64,000 nt of DNA, taken from positions 2,232,001 to 2,296,000 of the forward strand of contig NW_017264195.1 in assembly GCF_001619985.1 (NCBI RefSeq). Direction: 5' to 3'. Within the stretch, counting starts at the first letter, position 1. Each line of letters starts with the position of its first letter. The DNA comes from Xylona heveae TC161 (lineage: Eukaryota > Ascomycota > Xylonomycetes > Xylonales > Xylonaceae). Below are positions 36,092 to 47,081 of this stretch, in pieces. Both the position numbers and the translations under genes were made by a program. The notes beneath the pieces were generated by a model, which was given only the letters and a program-made list of their open reading frames with translations, did no database searches and had not been told where the DNA came from.

Positions 36092-36643
36092 TTACAGAGC
36101 GGCGACAGCATCAGCAGCAGCCTTTGCCAAAGCATCGGCAGCGCGCTTAGCCTTAGAGCAGCCCTGGCCAGGAAGGTGGCAGAAATGGACGGTGTCTGGG
36201 TTAGCCTCGGGCACAGGAGCTGGCTCGGCAAGTGCATCAGCAATGGCCGCAGCAGCGCGCTTGACCTTAGAGCAGCCTTGGCCGGGAAGGTGACAGAAAC
36301 GCTCAATAGCTTCAGCATTCGGCTCTGGTCCGGCGACGGCATAAGCGTCAGCCACAGCAGCGGCGAGAGCGTCAGCAGCACGCTTGGCTTTAGAGCATCC
36401 CTGGCCCGGCAGATGGCAGAAATGAACAGTGTCTGGGTTAGCCTCGGGGGCTGCAGCGGGAGCAGCAAAGGCGAGGGCCTCAGCTGCGGCATCGGCAGCA
36501 CGCTTGAGCTTCGAGCAGCCTTGTCCGGGAAGATGGCAGAAGCGGATGATGGCGTCCGCGTCCGGCGCGGGAGCCGGCGCCGCTGCTGCATCGACGGAAA
36601 CGCTGGCCAAGATGGCCGCCGAGATGAGAGTAAGGAGCTTCAT
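36092..36643 (-). CDS. ppgA: Alpha-type mating pheromone precursor (ppgA/ppg1-like)
   Basis: Secreted precursor of the alpha-factor-like sex pheromone, sensed by the Ste2/PreB receptor of the opposite mating type. Single exon, 183 aa. A signal peptide (MKLLTLISAAILASVSVDA) is followed by four copies of FCHLPGQGCSK at residues 35-45, 75-85, 116-126 and 154-164. Each copy is followed by one variable residue and a Kex2 site: LKR, AKR, VKR, AKR. The core Cys-x6-Cys with Pro-Gly-Gln is the Pezizomycotina alpha-pheromone pattern. Spacers are Ala/Pro/Glu-rich and read as X-Ala or X-Pro dipeptides in phase, the substrate of Ste13-type dipeptidyl aminopeptidase. Copies 2 and 4 follow DTVH; copies 1 and 3 follow IIR or IER. 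Phe precedes the first Cys where I recall Trp in relatives. Confidence 0.95.
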   Translation of the reverse strand: MKLLTLISAAILASVSVDAAAAPAPAPDADAIIRFCHLPGQGCSKLKRAADAAAEALAFAAPAAAPEANPDTVHFCHLPGQGCSKAKRAADALAAAVADAYAVAGPEPNAEAIERFCHLPGQGCSKVKRAAAAIADALAEPAPVPEANPDTVHFCHLPGQGCSKAKRAADALAKAAADAVAAL

Positions 36644-38283
36644 TTTTTTGATATTTTTGAAAGTGGTAAAAATAATAGGAACGAAGATTGAAGGAAGAAA
36701 AGATTGGCGTGGGCGTAAGTCCCAAATACGAATGCTAACAAACGTAACAGTTGGTCTGCAGAACGAAAGTAATGTAAAGATCTGAAGAGCAGATGGTAGC
36801 GGGATGATTTGTCCATTTAAATATCGTTGGCTTTCCTGTCAATAGGCTGTGTATTTTGAGTTCAATAGATAGAAGTCTCAATAACTTCAATAGCGGCCAG
36901 GCGAATAAAGGGACCTGCGCTCGTTGAATAAAAACAACTTTTTCCCCCCAAATTCCCATTATGACAATAAAAATAAAAAATAAAAGCCCTCCGGTTGGTG
37001 ACATGCAATTAAACAATTCAAAGAAAGGGGTGTATCTGATTTGGTCTAGATTATCGTAGAACCACAACTCAAGACAGGTCCAAGGTCACGTTGTCCAGAG
37101 TCCGTCAAGAATTGCAAAGAAAGGAGACCGTAGCTCTTGTCTACAGAACAGAAATCTAACCAACTGCTAGAGTCAGAAATGAAAGCAAAATCTCTAGAGG
37201 CAACCTAGCCATCTAGATAGAACAAAATACTGAAAGCAAAGAAAGACGGAGGCGGGAAAAGGTGGCATGAGGCGGCGTGTTAGTGTGGAAAATCCATTGA
37301 GAGATGGGAGATGCCAAGATTTTGGATCATCCATGTCGACGAGAGATTCTCTAGATCTCAGCCGCTTGGTTTTTCTTATTGATGCTATGTGGTGTTGGTT
37401 TTCGACGGATTTTGATCATCAATAAGCCCTGACTATTGAAGGCCCAGAGAGGTTTAGCTCGGATTTCTTGGGTCGCCATCTGCCACGTGAGAGTTAACAG
37501 ATTTCCCACCGCAATTTGGATATGGCGGTAAGAAATGCTTGGGTCAGAACTCTTAAGTAATATACTGCTTGACGATCTTGCTGGCAAGACGTTGGGAAGA
37601 AGCTTGGATGGAAGTGAAAAGCCGAAGCCCGAGCAGTGGGGCTGAAGCCAAAGAGAAATGTGTAAAAGGGATTTCTTAAATTTCAATCAGAAAAACATGT
37701 ACGTCAAATTCAAGATAGGATAGCAGAGCCATAATGGACAAAAAAAGAGCAATAGCGGCCATGTGGATATCTCATTCTGAAGTTGCCAATCACGCGGGAT
37801 ATTGTGAGAAAGGAGCCCCTTAACCCATAGAAGCACGTGATTAAACATTCAAAATGGGACGGTTAACAATATGACACCAGTACACAAATTAACATTTTTA
37901 TCTTCATAAAAATAACAAAATATCAAGAAGATTCGTCCCAGGACTCTATTTAATGAGCCATCATCATATCGTGTTGTCGTTGTCGCGGTTGCTGTTTCGG
38001 GGCGACCGGGTGCGATATCTGATCGTGTGGGGGGAGGAATTTGCCGTGGACGGAACCAGGTTAGACGAGATTACAGCAAGCGAATCTCCGTCAGTTTCCC
38101 AGACTTGATTGATCGGTACACCCTAGCCGGGGACCTCGTAGATTATTATTGCTCCTCCCGGCACTAGGAGCCTCTTTCGTCCTCTTGCGGCCTTTTGCTT
38201 TTCGGGTTATTGGCATCGTCTCTTTTGACACCATCTCCCATCTCGTCCTCTTCACTCTCCCATCCCTCCCTTCAAGTATCAGG
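36644..38283. promoter_or_regulatory. Divergent region, pheromone precursor / IDH1
   Basis: 1.6 kb between two outward-facing start codons, containing both promoters. Frames at 36735-37067 and 37351-37686 on the minus strand show no family features. The part nearest the pheromone start is pyrimidine-rich on the coding strand. Confidence 0.5.
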
Positions 38284-39786
38284 ATGTTGTCTCGCAGCTC
38301 CGCCAGATCAGCGCAGGTGAGTTTTCTCATTGGCAAATCACACCAATCGGGATCAATTGCACACCGAAAATAGCGCGCTAACAAACACTGCTCGACCGTA
38401 TAGGCCCTTCTGCGGGGCGCCAAATCTACGCCCTCGAGCGTTCTTGCCCCTTCTATGACCAGATGTAAGATCAATTGAGCTTTCCATGCATCAATTGAGA
38501 AGACATGAAGAGCTAACTGAATCCAATTGCAGCCCTGGCCACTGTGCAGTCTGATATCTTCAAGCCCACCAAGTATGGCGGCAAATACACTGTCACCTTG
38601 ATTCCTGGTATGATGGTTGCCTTCTTGTGCCATCAAGATAATTTTCAATTAGATGCTCATTGTTGAATATAGGTGATGGTATCGGTGCTGAGGTTGCCGA
38701 GTCGGTCAAGACTGTCTTCAAGGCCGACAACGTCCCCGTCGAGTGGGAGCAGATCGACGTCTCTGGTGTCGAAACCGGAAACAAGCATGCTGAAGAGCTC
38801 TTCAGAGAGTCTCTCGCTTCTTTGAGACGCAATAAGCTCGGTTTGAAGGGTAAGCACGACATTTTTCGGCCATGAGCTGGATCACCGACCTGACATGGCA
38901 TAGGTATCCTTCACACCCCCGTCGAGCGTTCTGGTCACCAGTCCTTCAACGTGGCCCTTCGTCAGGAGCTCGACATCTACGCCTCAATTGTGCTCATCAA
39001 GAGCATTCCCGGATACCAGACCCGCCACAAGGATGTCGACCTCTGCATTATCCGAGAAAACACCGAGGGTGAATACTCTGGTCTCGAGCACCAGTCTGTC
39101 CCCGGTGTCGTTGAGTCCTTGAAGATCATTACCCGTGCCAAGTCTGAACGGATTGCCAAGTTCGCCTTCAGCTTCGCCATGGCCAACAACCGCAAGAAGG
39201 TCACCTGTATCCACAAGGCCAACATTATGAAGCTTGCCGACGGTCTTTTCCGCAACACCTTCAAGAAGGTCGCCGAGGACTACCCCTCCCTTGAGACCGG
39301 CGACATGATTGTCGACAACGCCTCCATGCAGGCTGTCTCCAAGCCCCAGCAGTTCGACGTTATGGTCATGCCTAACCTCTACGGTGGTATTCTTTCCAAC
39401 ATTGGCGCTGCCCTCGTCGGTGGCCCCGGTATCATCCCCGGTTGCAACATGGGCCGCGACATTGCTGTCTTCGAGCCCGGTTGCCGTCACGTCGGTCTTG
39501 ACATTCAGGGCAAGGACCAGGCCAACCCTTCTGCTATGCTTCTCTCTGGTGCTATGCTTCTCCGTCACCTTGGTCTGGATGACCACGCCAACCGCATCTC
39601 CAAGGCCGTCTATGATGTGATCAGCGAGGGGTACGTTTCTTTCCCTCACCCTCATTGCCTTTTTTTCAAATATTGAACATGGCTAACAATCAATGCAGCA
39701 AGTTCCGCACTCGCGACTTGGGCGGCAACGCTTCTACTCACGAGTTCACGAGAGCCGTTTTGGACAAGATGGAGGCCGCCATATAA
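38284..39786 (+). CDS. IDH1: NAD-dependent isocitrate dehydrogenase subunit 1, mitochondrial
   Basis: Regulatory subunit of the TCA-cycle enzyme converting isocitrate to 2-oxoglutarate. Six exons, 38284-38316, 38404-38464, 38533-38607, 38673-38849, 38904-39630 and 39699-39786, give 386 aa. The N-terminus MLSRSSARSAQ followed by further basic and Ser residues suits a mitochondrial targeting peptide. Then come YTVTLIPGDGIGAEVAESVK, ENTEGEYSGLEHQSVPGVVE, ANIMKLADGLFRNTFKKVAE, MVMPNLYGGILSNIGAALVG, and the end of the nucleotide-binding region. The SVPGVVESLKIITRAKSERI segment matches Idh1 better than Idh2. All acceptors are CAG or TAG. The coding region is C-rich at third positions, as expected for high expression. 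Confidence 0.95.
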
Positions 39787-40026
39787 ACCGATTTATGTAA
39801 ATTGACTTTGGGAGAGACGATGGAGCAGAATACCATGTGCAGTTTTAAGATTTGTCACAGTGTAAAGTTGCCGCAAATTGTATTCTAGCCCTGCACATTC
39901 ATATCAACAATGTATATGTTACCTTACGCCTATTCATCGAATCATTTGCAATCCCCCAACGCCATCTGTAAGCTTGAAAGCAAAACACACACACAAGCAT
40001 GCCGAGTGAATCAAATGGCTCCGTTT

Positions 40027-41003
40027 TTAAAACTTTGGCCCTCTCCGCCGACCAGTATATTTGGACGACGGCTTGACAATCTTTCCTTTCTTCTCCAACT
40101 GGTCCTTCTTTTTCATAATCCAGGCCTTGCTTCCTTTTCGTTCCTCTTTCCGCCGTGCGTTCTCGGCCTTCCTCCGCGCGTCAACAATATCGACGCCATT
40201 CAATCCTTTGACGACACCGGTAATGTCACCTCCTTGCGACTCCAGCTCGCCGCCACCAACAGTCAGGACCAAGTACAACTTGGCGCTCTTCGTTCCCGGG
40301 TCGTCTTCCAAGATACCCGCACCGAAACCAGCGCGGACGGCGGCAGCACTGATCATCATCCGCTGCGCGTCATTCTTCGGATAGAATTGGCACACCGCAC
40401 GACCACCTCTGCGCAAGCTGGCGTACAAGCCCCCAAAGAATCTCGTCAGTCGACCTTCGGGACTGACATCGCTGCTCTCTGCATTACACAGCCATTGAAT
40501 GGCACTGATGCTGATTGCTGCATCAAAGCTTCCCGGTCGGAATGGCACGCCTTGCCCAATATCGGCAAGAAAAAGGTCTCCCTCCACATCCCGCTGCAGC
40601 GCCACGTCCAGCATCGACGCTGAGATGTCCATTCCCACCCACTCGTGCGGTCCTCCCTCTTCAGGAGGCACGCCTGATAGGATTTCTCCAGAAAGTCCAG
40701 ACCCACATCCTACGTCGAGAATAAAGGATGGGTGTTTGAGGTCCAGCAATTCCAATGCCCGGTTCGTCATGGACGCTTGAATGTTTCGGATACGAGAGGA
40801 TGTGGTGTACTTGCGCGATTCGAGGTCATTGTAGAAAAGGTCGGGGGGGCTGCAGCATCGAAGTCAGTCGAACCATAGAAGCATAGCATTGAGGAATTGA
40901 GTGATCCATATTTTGCAAAGATATGTTGCGATATTTCCGTTTCCTCATCCAACTAACAATGCAGGATAGGGAATGCTTACAGAGAGTCTTCGGGACGAGA
41001 CAT
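40027..41003 (-). CDS. BUD23: 18S rRNA (guanine-N7) methyltransferase Bud23
   Basis: Methylates G1575 (yeast numbering) of 18S rRNA and assists 40S export; works as a heterodimer with Trm112. Exons 40981-41003 and 40027-40849 give 281 aa. The 23-nt first exon encodes MSRPEDS and part of a Leu codon. Then come PPDLFYNDLESRKYTTSSRI, SAM motif I ILDVGCGSGLSGEIL, WVGMDISASMLDVALQRDVE, FDAAISISAIQWLCNAE, and AVCQFYPKNDAQ. The C-terminus is the Lys/Arg-rich nuclear-type tail of the family (KAWIMKKKDQLEKKGK, SKYTGRRRGPKF). Its partner gene TRM112 is at 16 kb. Divergent from SVP26. Confidence 0.96.
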
Positions 41004-41599
41004 GCTGGTATACTTTGAATATAGTCTATTACAAACTTATGAGACAAGTGGAACGATAATTGATTTGCATAGAGTATGTAGTTGTAGAGCCTTGTAATAG
41101 ACACAGCAGTAAAGTCAATAAATCGTATTCAAGGTACAGTATTTCCCTCTGCGTTTCGCTTGTGGGGCGGTGAATCTCGAACTTTTTGGTGGATGAACCA
41201 AGCGGCAAGTGCCGTCGGACCCTGTATCGTCTATTCCGAAAGTAGATAAGTAGACGAGAGACAAGAATACGCGGAGAGAGAGAGAGCGAGGAGCTTCGTC
41301 ACTCCCGCTCCGCATTTAGACCAAACAACACGCAGCACCTTACAATTCGGGGTTTGTTCTGCTTTAACTTAACCGTTCCGGATTCTCTCTACTCTTCCAG
41401 AGGGCAAAACGCAAACACAATCCAACCCACCTTTACAGAAACTGCGCCCGGAAAATTTCAGGTCACAATAATACTACAACATTTCGAATCTTTATTTTTC
41501 TGTTTCCAATTTAAATCCGTTACTCTCGCAGGACATCGCTGCCCCCTCGATCCAATTCACATGCAATCAACTCAATCGCAGCGGATATTATAACACACC
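41004..41599. promoter_or_regulatory. Divergent promoter, BUD23 / SVP26
   Basis: 596 bp between outward-facing start codons. A short GA repeat lies near 41272-41290. No gene seen. Confidence 0.5.
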
Positions 41600-42561
41600 A
41601 TGTGGATCCTCCCGCTCGTTGGCTACGCGGGGATAGTCCTGGGCTTTTGCTTTCTGACATTAGCAATTGGTATAGCCTCTGTCTCTTACTCTCCTTTTTC
41701 TACTTCTGTCTACCGGCGCCAAAATTGGAGGCCTGTCTTGAATCCCCCAATTCTACAACTTTCATAATTGAGCTCACAAAGTAGCTAACGAAATGTTTTC
41801 TGGGCAGCTTCTGGACTATACTACCTCTCGGAGCTGGTGGAAGAGCATACCGTACTTGCCAAGAAACTGCTCACGCGGCTGATATACACCATAATTGGGA
41901 TCCAAGTCTTCCTGTGGCTGGTTGACCGCTTCCCGTTTTTCCTTTCCTTGCTCAGCATCGTCAGCCACGTCGTGTATGCTGGCAATCTGCGCCGCTTTCC
42001 ATACGTCAAATTGTCCGACCCGCTCTTTTTGCTCTCATGCCGTACGTCCTCCCTCAGCTTCTCCTTGTTCCATTCTCCTTGTTCCACGGAATCGAACCTC
42101 TGCTAATGCAAAATGAAATTGCAACAGTCCTAGTCATCTTCAACCACTTCGCCTGGTTTCGCCACTTCTCCCAACCGCCCACTCTTCCGCCCGCGGGACG
42201 CCCGTCTGCTCTCGAACCGCTTGACGTTCCCTCCTTTTCGGAAATTGCTTCATACTTTGGTCTCTGCGTCTGGCTCGTGCCTTTTGCGCTCTTCGTCTCA
42301 CTCAGCGCGGGCGAAAACGTCTTGCCCAGCATGGGCTCAGAGTACGCGACGGGCGACACGAGCGCGTCGGCCGCTGCATCTGCTGCAGGAACCGGCCCCG
42401 CGAGTGCGCTCGGCGACCCCACGGGCGCACGATCAGCAGGAGGAGAGCGATCAAAGAGTAAAGGACTGGCCAAGGCCGCGGTCGATGGCGTTCGGGAATG
42501 GGTTGGCGAAACGGGCGAATTAATGGGCTTTTGGCGCGGCGAGAAATCCAGAAGGTTTTGA
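41600..42561 (+). CDS. SVP26: ER-Golgi membrane protein Svp26/TEX261 family
   Basis: Multi-spanning early secretory pathway protein; in yeast a COPII adaptor that sorts mannosyltransferases into ER-exit vesicles. Exons 41600-41669, 41808-42041 and 42128-42561 give 245 aa. It starts MWILPLVGYAGIVLGFCFLT. The second exon gives ASGLYYLSELVEEHTVLAKK, then a membrane pair with IGIQVFLWLVDRFPFFLSLL. The third gives FNHFAWFRHFSQ and FGLCVWLVPFALFVSLSAGE. Helices fall near 5-24, 55-80, 85-100 and 175-195. The C-terminal tail is Ala/Gly/Ser-rich (about 205-235) and ends with a basic segment. Exon phases agree; acceptors are GGCAG and AACAG. Confidence 0.92.
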
Positions 42562-44152
42562 TTTTTTCCCCCGTATTTACTTTAGTTCCTCTTTGTATTT
42601 TTTATATAATTTTTCTTATCCTATGAACTCTTTCACGTCATTAGGTTGCAAATGAGCTTGTTCATTCATATCACTTCCTTTTGTGATTATTTTTTTTATT
42701 TTCATGTCCGTAACATGTCATTGCAATGCTACTGTTACTGTTAACATACTATTACTATGCTGCATGAATCCTGGCCCATTTTTGCATTCTTTCTTTTTTT
42801 GTCTTCTTTTTTTCCTTTTCTTATTTCTCACCCTTTTTTTCTGTCTTTTGTTTTTTTGTCTCTTCTCTTTTGTATCGTTTGAATCTAAATGCATGTTTAC
42901 ATGTTTGCATGGTCTGATATTCGCCATGGAACATTTGGAATGTTTGGAACATTTATATATCTACTACTTACCTTATATCTATATACCTACCTTATATCTA
43001 CCTACCTTATACCTACCATCTTAAATCTACCTACCTGACTACCTTATATATACCTACAATGTAACTTACCCCGTAACCATGTACAATGTACTCTGTATGC
43101 ATGTACGCGTGTATCATGTTACCATGTATGCATGTATGATACCTCTCTTATACTTTTTCTTTTGAAATAAAAATGCAGACATGTCTATATGACAGCTGTC
43201 TGTCATCTGTCATCTGCTATCTGTTGTCTGCCGTCTACCGAGTTGAGTTGAGTTGAGTTGATATGAGTCGAGTCGAGTTACGAACAAGTTTTACTTTACT
43301 TTTTCACCTTACTTACCTGAGTTACATATTTTTCACGGTCCATTGGAACAAAGGGGAGCATCGTAAGCGCAACGTCACAATATCACAATGTCACAAACTG
43401 CACATAGGGCATCAAAGAGTACGGAATAAGTGAATAGAATAGAATAAAAAATAAAATAAAATAAAAGAAGAACGGGTTCGACTATATTATTCCTCTTGTC
43501 CCCTAGTTGACAGAGAAAAAAAAAATCAATACTTGGATAACGACGCAAGCGCAGGGTAATAAATAAATAGATAAATAAATAAATAATAAAGGACGGGAAG
43601 GATCTCATATCATCTCATTACATCGGAGCTAAGCTAGGGGCGGGAAAAAGAAAGCAAAAAGTAAATAGTAAAAAGTAAAAAGTAAAAAGTAAAACGTAGA
43701 GTTGGGAATCGTTATTCGTATCATTGAGAAGAAGAAGAAGAAGAAGAAGAAGAAGAAGAAAAGGCTGGCTTCGCGATCCACGACATGAGATACGCAAGAT
43801 ACGTAAACTGAGCACACAAGTGGCTCGGTATAGAGAGAACTAAAAAGCTAGACGGGTCAGTTGAAAAGAATAGAACGTAGAAAATAAATAATAGAGCAAG
43901 AAGTAGAAATAAGAGCAAAAAAAGAAAGATAGAATAGTAATAATAGGGGGAATAATCGTATATCAAAGAAGAAGATCATCAAACGACAGGGTAAATAAAT
44001 AGCAAAGCACGTTACGTTGGGGGTAGTGAGAAAAAGGGAAGACAAAAGTAGAGAAGAGAAGAGAGAAAGAAGGAAGGAAGAAAAGAAAGGTTGCGTAAAG
44101 GAGGGCGGGAAAAGATGATCGAAGCTGGAATAGCAGCAAAATTCATGAGCTA
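42562..44152. other. Long convergent intergenic with microsatellites
   Basis: 1.6 kb between the ends of SVP26 and EIS1 with no supportable gene. It has T-rich tracts (42760-42870), repeated short blocks of CTACCTTATAT type (42960-43040), GTTGA repeats (about 43240-43262), (AAAT)n near 43558-43590, tandem AAAAAGT-like units (about 43650-43695) and a (GAA)n array (separate entry). Confidence 0.7.
43726..43762. repeat. (GAA)n microsatellite
   Basis: About 12 GAA units read directly from the sequence, in the SVP26-EIS1 convergent intergenic region. Confidence 0.9.
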
Positions 44153-47081
44153 CTACAGGTTTTCCTGAAACTTGGAGTCGCGGACAGGACTAATCGAGGC
44201 GCCTCTTCCATTTACAGCCACATCGTGAATTGGTGGTGGCGGGGCCAGACTCTCTTCGTCAACGGTGTCACGGGCTTCTTCAAAATTATCCTCTTGGCGC
44301 GAATGAGTGGACGATCCGTCTGCCAGGCGTTTTGGTGAACGTCCTCGCCCGGCGTCTTGACCCCTGGCCGCGCTTTCGAGAGAGCTAATCGAGGGAGACC
44401 TGGAGGCACGTTTCTTGCCGGCGGCCGTTGCTGCTGCGGCTTCTTCTCCGGCCGACGAGACAGAGTAAAGACCATCGTCATGCTCATCGCTACGACCGGC
44501 TACAGCAACCTCACGCACGGAGCCGTCAGTCGCTGGCTCGCCTCCTGGGGCGTTGGCGGCCGCAGCACCGCCGTCATTACTGGCACGAGCGAGAGATGCG
44601 CCGCCAATAAAGGATCTGGACTCGGGATGCTGCTGGTCTTCACCACCAGAGGAAGTAGGTCGGTCACTTTCAGAAGATTTCTTGCCGTGACGTGAAAAAT
44701 GGTTCTTGAGCCAAGCTTTGACTTTGGAATCATGTTTGGGTGATGTCGGTGATGGAGTCCCGGATGATGAAGTGGCGCCGGTTGCGGCCGCACCGACGAC
44801 AGCTGCACCCGCCATCTGGTGGACTGGGGTAGTAGGTCGGTCCTCTGCAGTGGCGGGCTCAGCTGCAGGTGCTGAAGGAGCCTCTGCGGTTTCCGGTTCA
44901 ACGCCGACTTCTGCGTCTTCTTCCGCCTCGGGCGCCCTGGCCACTGTGGGAGACGAGGGTTGAGATGCAGTGGTCGCCTCAGCTGCGGCACCACCAGTGA
45001 CTGCTCCGGCGGCTGTAGCCTCTTCTGCGGCAGGCTCTACGGCGGCAGCGCCACCTGTCTGCTCCTTTTTCACCTCCTTGGACCTTCGCTTCTCTTCCTT
45101 TTGCTGCCGTTTCAGCTCTGCCTTTCGTGCCTTTTCCTCTTCTTTCCTAGCACGCTCCGCTTGCTTTTCCTCTTCTATATTTGCGAGTTAGCAGAGCCAA
45201 TCAAATATATATATATCTTTCGAATTGGCTACTTACGCTTGGTACGTTTGTCGTCAGCTTTCATCTCAGCATCACGTTCCCTTTCCACCAAAGCAAGACG
45301 CTTCTTTTCTTCAGCATCCAATTTCTCCTCTATCTCTTTTGCTCGGCGTTCCTCGGCCTTTTCGTCAATCTCATCGAGAGTTGGCTGCACGTTAGCCAAG
45401 GCAACTGCATCAATATCGGATTGATCAACAAATTTGCCTCCACCAATGTGAACCTTGCCTTGGTTGGCCGTGCGAGCCTCGCTGTCAGCTTCCGCTTTGG
45501 CTCTGGCTTTGGCTTCCCATTCTTCCATCAATGCCGGTGGAACTTTCCCAGTCTCAGCAAAAACCCGCTCATCCATTCCATGCATGCTGGTCCGAACGTT
45601 TCTCTGCGCTGCGGCAAGAAGGGCCTCTCGGTCTTTCTGTCTCTTGTCGGCATCAACCTTTGCTAATTTATCATTAAAGATATTCATTTGTGAGCGAATT
45701 TTCCGAGATTCTTCGAGGTCGTCAAACGCCGAGCTGTCACTTGAGGCTCGTCGTCGAGGACGTCTGATGGAGCGCCGAACCGATGGCGGATTCATGCCAT
45801 AATAATTGCGGTATGCGGCGGTCTCATCCTGCTGAATCCTTGCAAGACGCTCTGCTGCGAGTTTCTGAGCCGTTTCCTGTAGATTTACGAATTTGGGAAC
45901 GTGTGACGTTGTGCCGGTTGGGTTAGAGGCATTACCGGGGACTCCCCGGCTGTGTGCCGCTGTTGCTGCGTGGTGACCACTAGAGTAGCCGCCGCCTGAA
46001 CCTTGGTCAATGGATTGTTGCTGGAGATCGTACATTTGTTTCGCCATGGATATTGCAGCTGCACGTAGACCATCTTGCTTCTTCTTCTCTTCTACTTCAA
46101 TTGAGACCGGGGGGGTTGCAGAATACATCTCACGAGAGATGTTACTCTTTGCGATATTGTGTATTCGGCTTGCTTCCTGAGAGGACATGGCTGGAGACTC
46201 GGTCCGATTGGCTGCTGGGACCTTTTGCGATGGGCGATGAGCCACTGTCGCAGCATTGAGCGCATTGGCCGCTGAATTTTCTGCATCTGGGTAAGACGGC
46301 CTCACAACTGGGGAAGACTCTGCTCTCCGTCTGTTGCCAGACATTGCCCCTGTAGCAGCCAACAATGCACGTCGATTACCCTCCGGCGTGTGGCCGTAGT
46401 CAATTTTGGGACTTAGACCAGGAGTCCTCATTGCCTGGCCTGCCGCTGTATTACCGTGCGGGGTCTTCTCTGGGAGCCAGATATCAACATTCCCACCTTC
46501 TCTATGCGCTAATAGGGCGGCCTTGCTACCAGCAGCGCTCAGTTCGGGCTTCCAGGGTGCGGCAGGTTTATAGTCTTTGGCCAGCATGGCAGCAGCGCTT
46601 GCTGAAGCTGAAGAATCGGGCCTCCAGTGTTCAAATGGTTTTTGATTTGCATGTGCCAGGCTAGCAGCAGCTCCGGCAGAAGACTCCTTGTGGGCAAGCC
46701 CTAGCACAGGGTACGATGGAAGAGTAGTCGGATCAGCATGCTTCAAAGATGCGGCAGCACCTAGCTGGACGTATTAGACCAGCGAAGAGATAATTAGACA
46801 TGGTGTGTTTCGTACCTGCCGCGGAAAGCCGGTGATCGGCATCCAGAGGATAGTGACTCTCTCCCTTACTAGGAGAAGACTCAGGGTGTCCAGTATACAA
46901 CGCTGCCGAGGCTGCCTAGAAGAAGGACAACACTTAGCTCGTACTCTGAAATTGTCTTACGAAGATGCAAAAGAGTATCAAATACCTGGTCCTCTAGCTT
47001 GCTTGAGTCGGTATGATGGCTAGCAGCTGATTTCGGTGGAGGATGCGCAAGCTGCGCAGCTTGAGTTGCTGCTGTAGCCAT
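44153..47081 (-). CDS. EIS1: Eisosome protein 1 (Eis1)
   Basis: Peripheral component of eisosomes, the plasma-membrane furrows organised by Pil1/Lsp1. Four exons, 46986-47081, 46816-46915, 45237-46760 and 44153-45174, give 913 aa. It begins MATAATQAAQLAHPPPKSAA. The first 250 residues contain degenerate Ala-rich units, for example AAASLAHANQKPFEHWRPDS, AAAMLAKDYKPAAPWKPELS and KAALLAHREGGNVDIWLPEK, each with a Trp-Pro-like element. This is the repeat pattern of fungal Eis1. A long Glu/Arg/Lys-rich coiled coil (about 500-620) follows, then a low-complexity Ala/Glu/Ser tail ending in SKFQENL. Phosphorylation by Pkh kinases is known for the family; nothing here proves it. Confidence 0.9.

Noticed and set aside
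36176-36691. 171-codon plus-strand frame across the pheromone gene
   Set aside because: Antisense reading of the repeat-bearing precursor; the repeats explain its length.
38984-39655. 223-codon open frame on the minus strand
   Set aside because: Antisense to the main IDH1 exon and without recognisable features.
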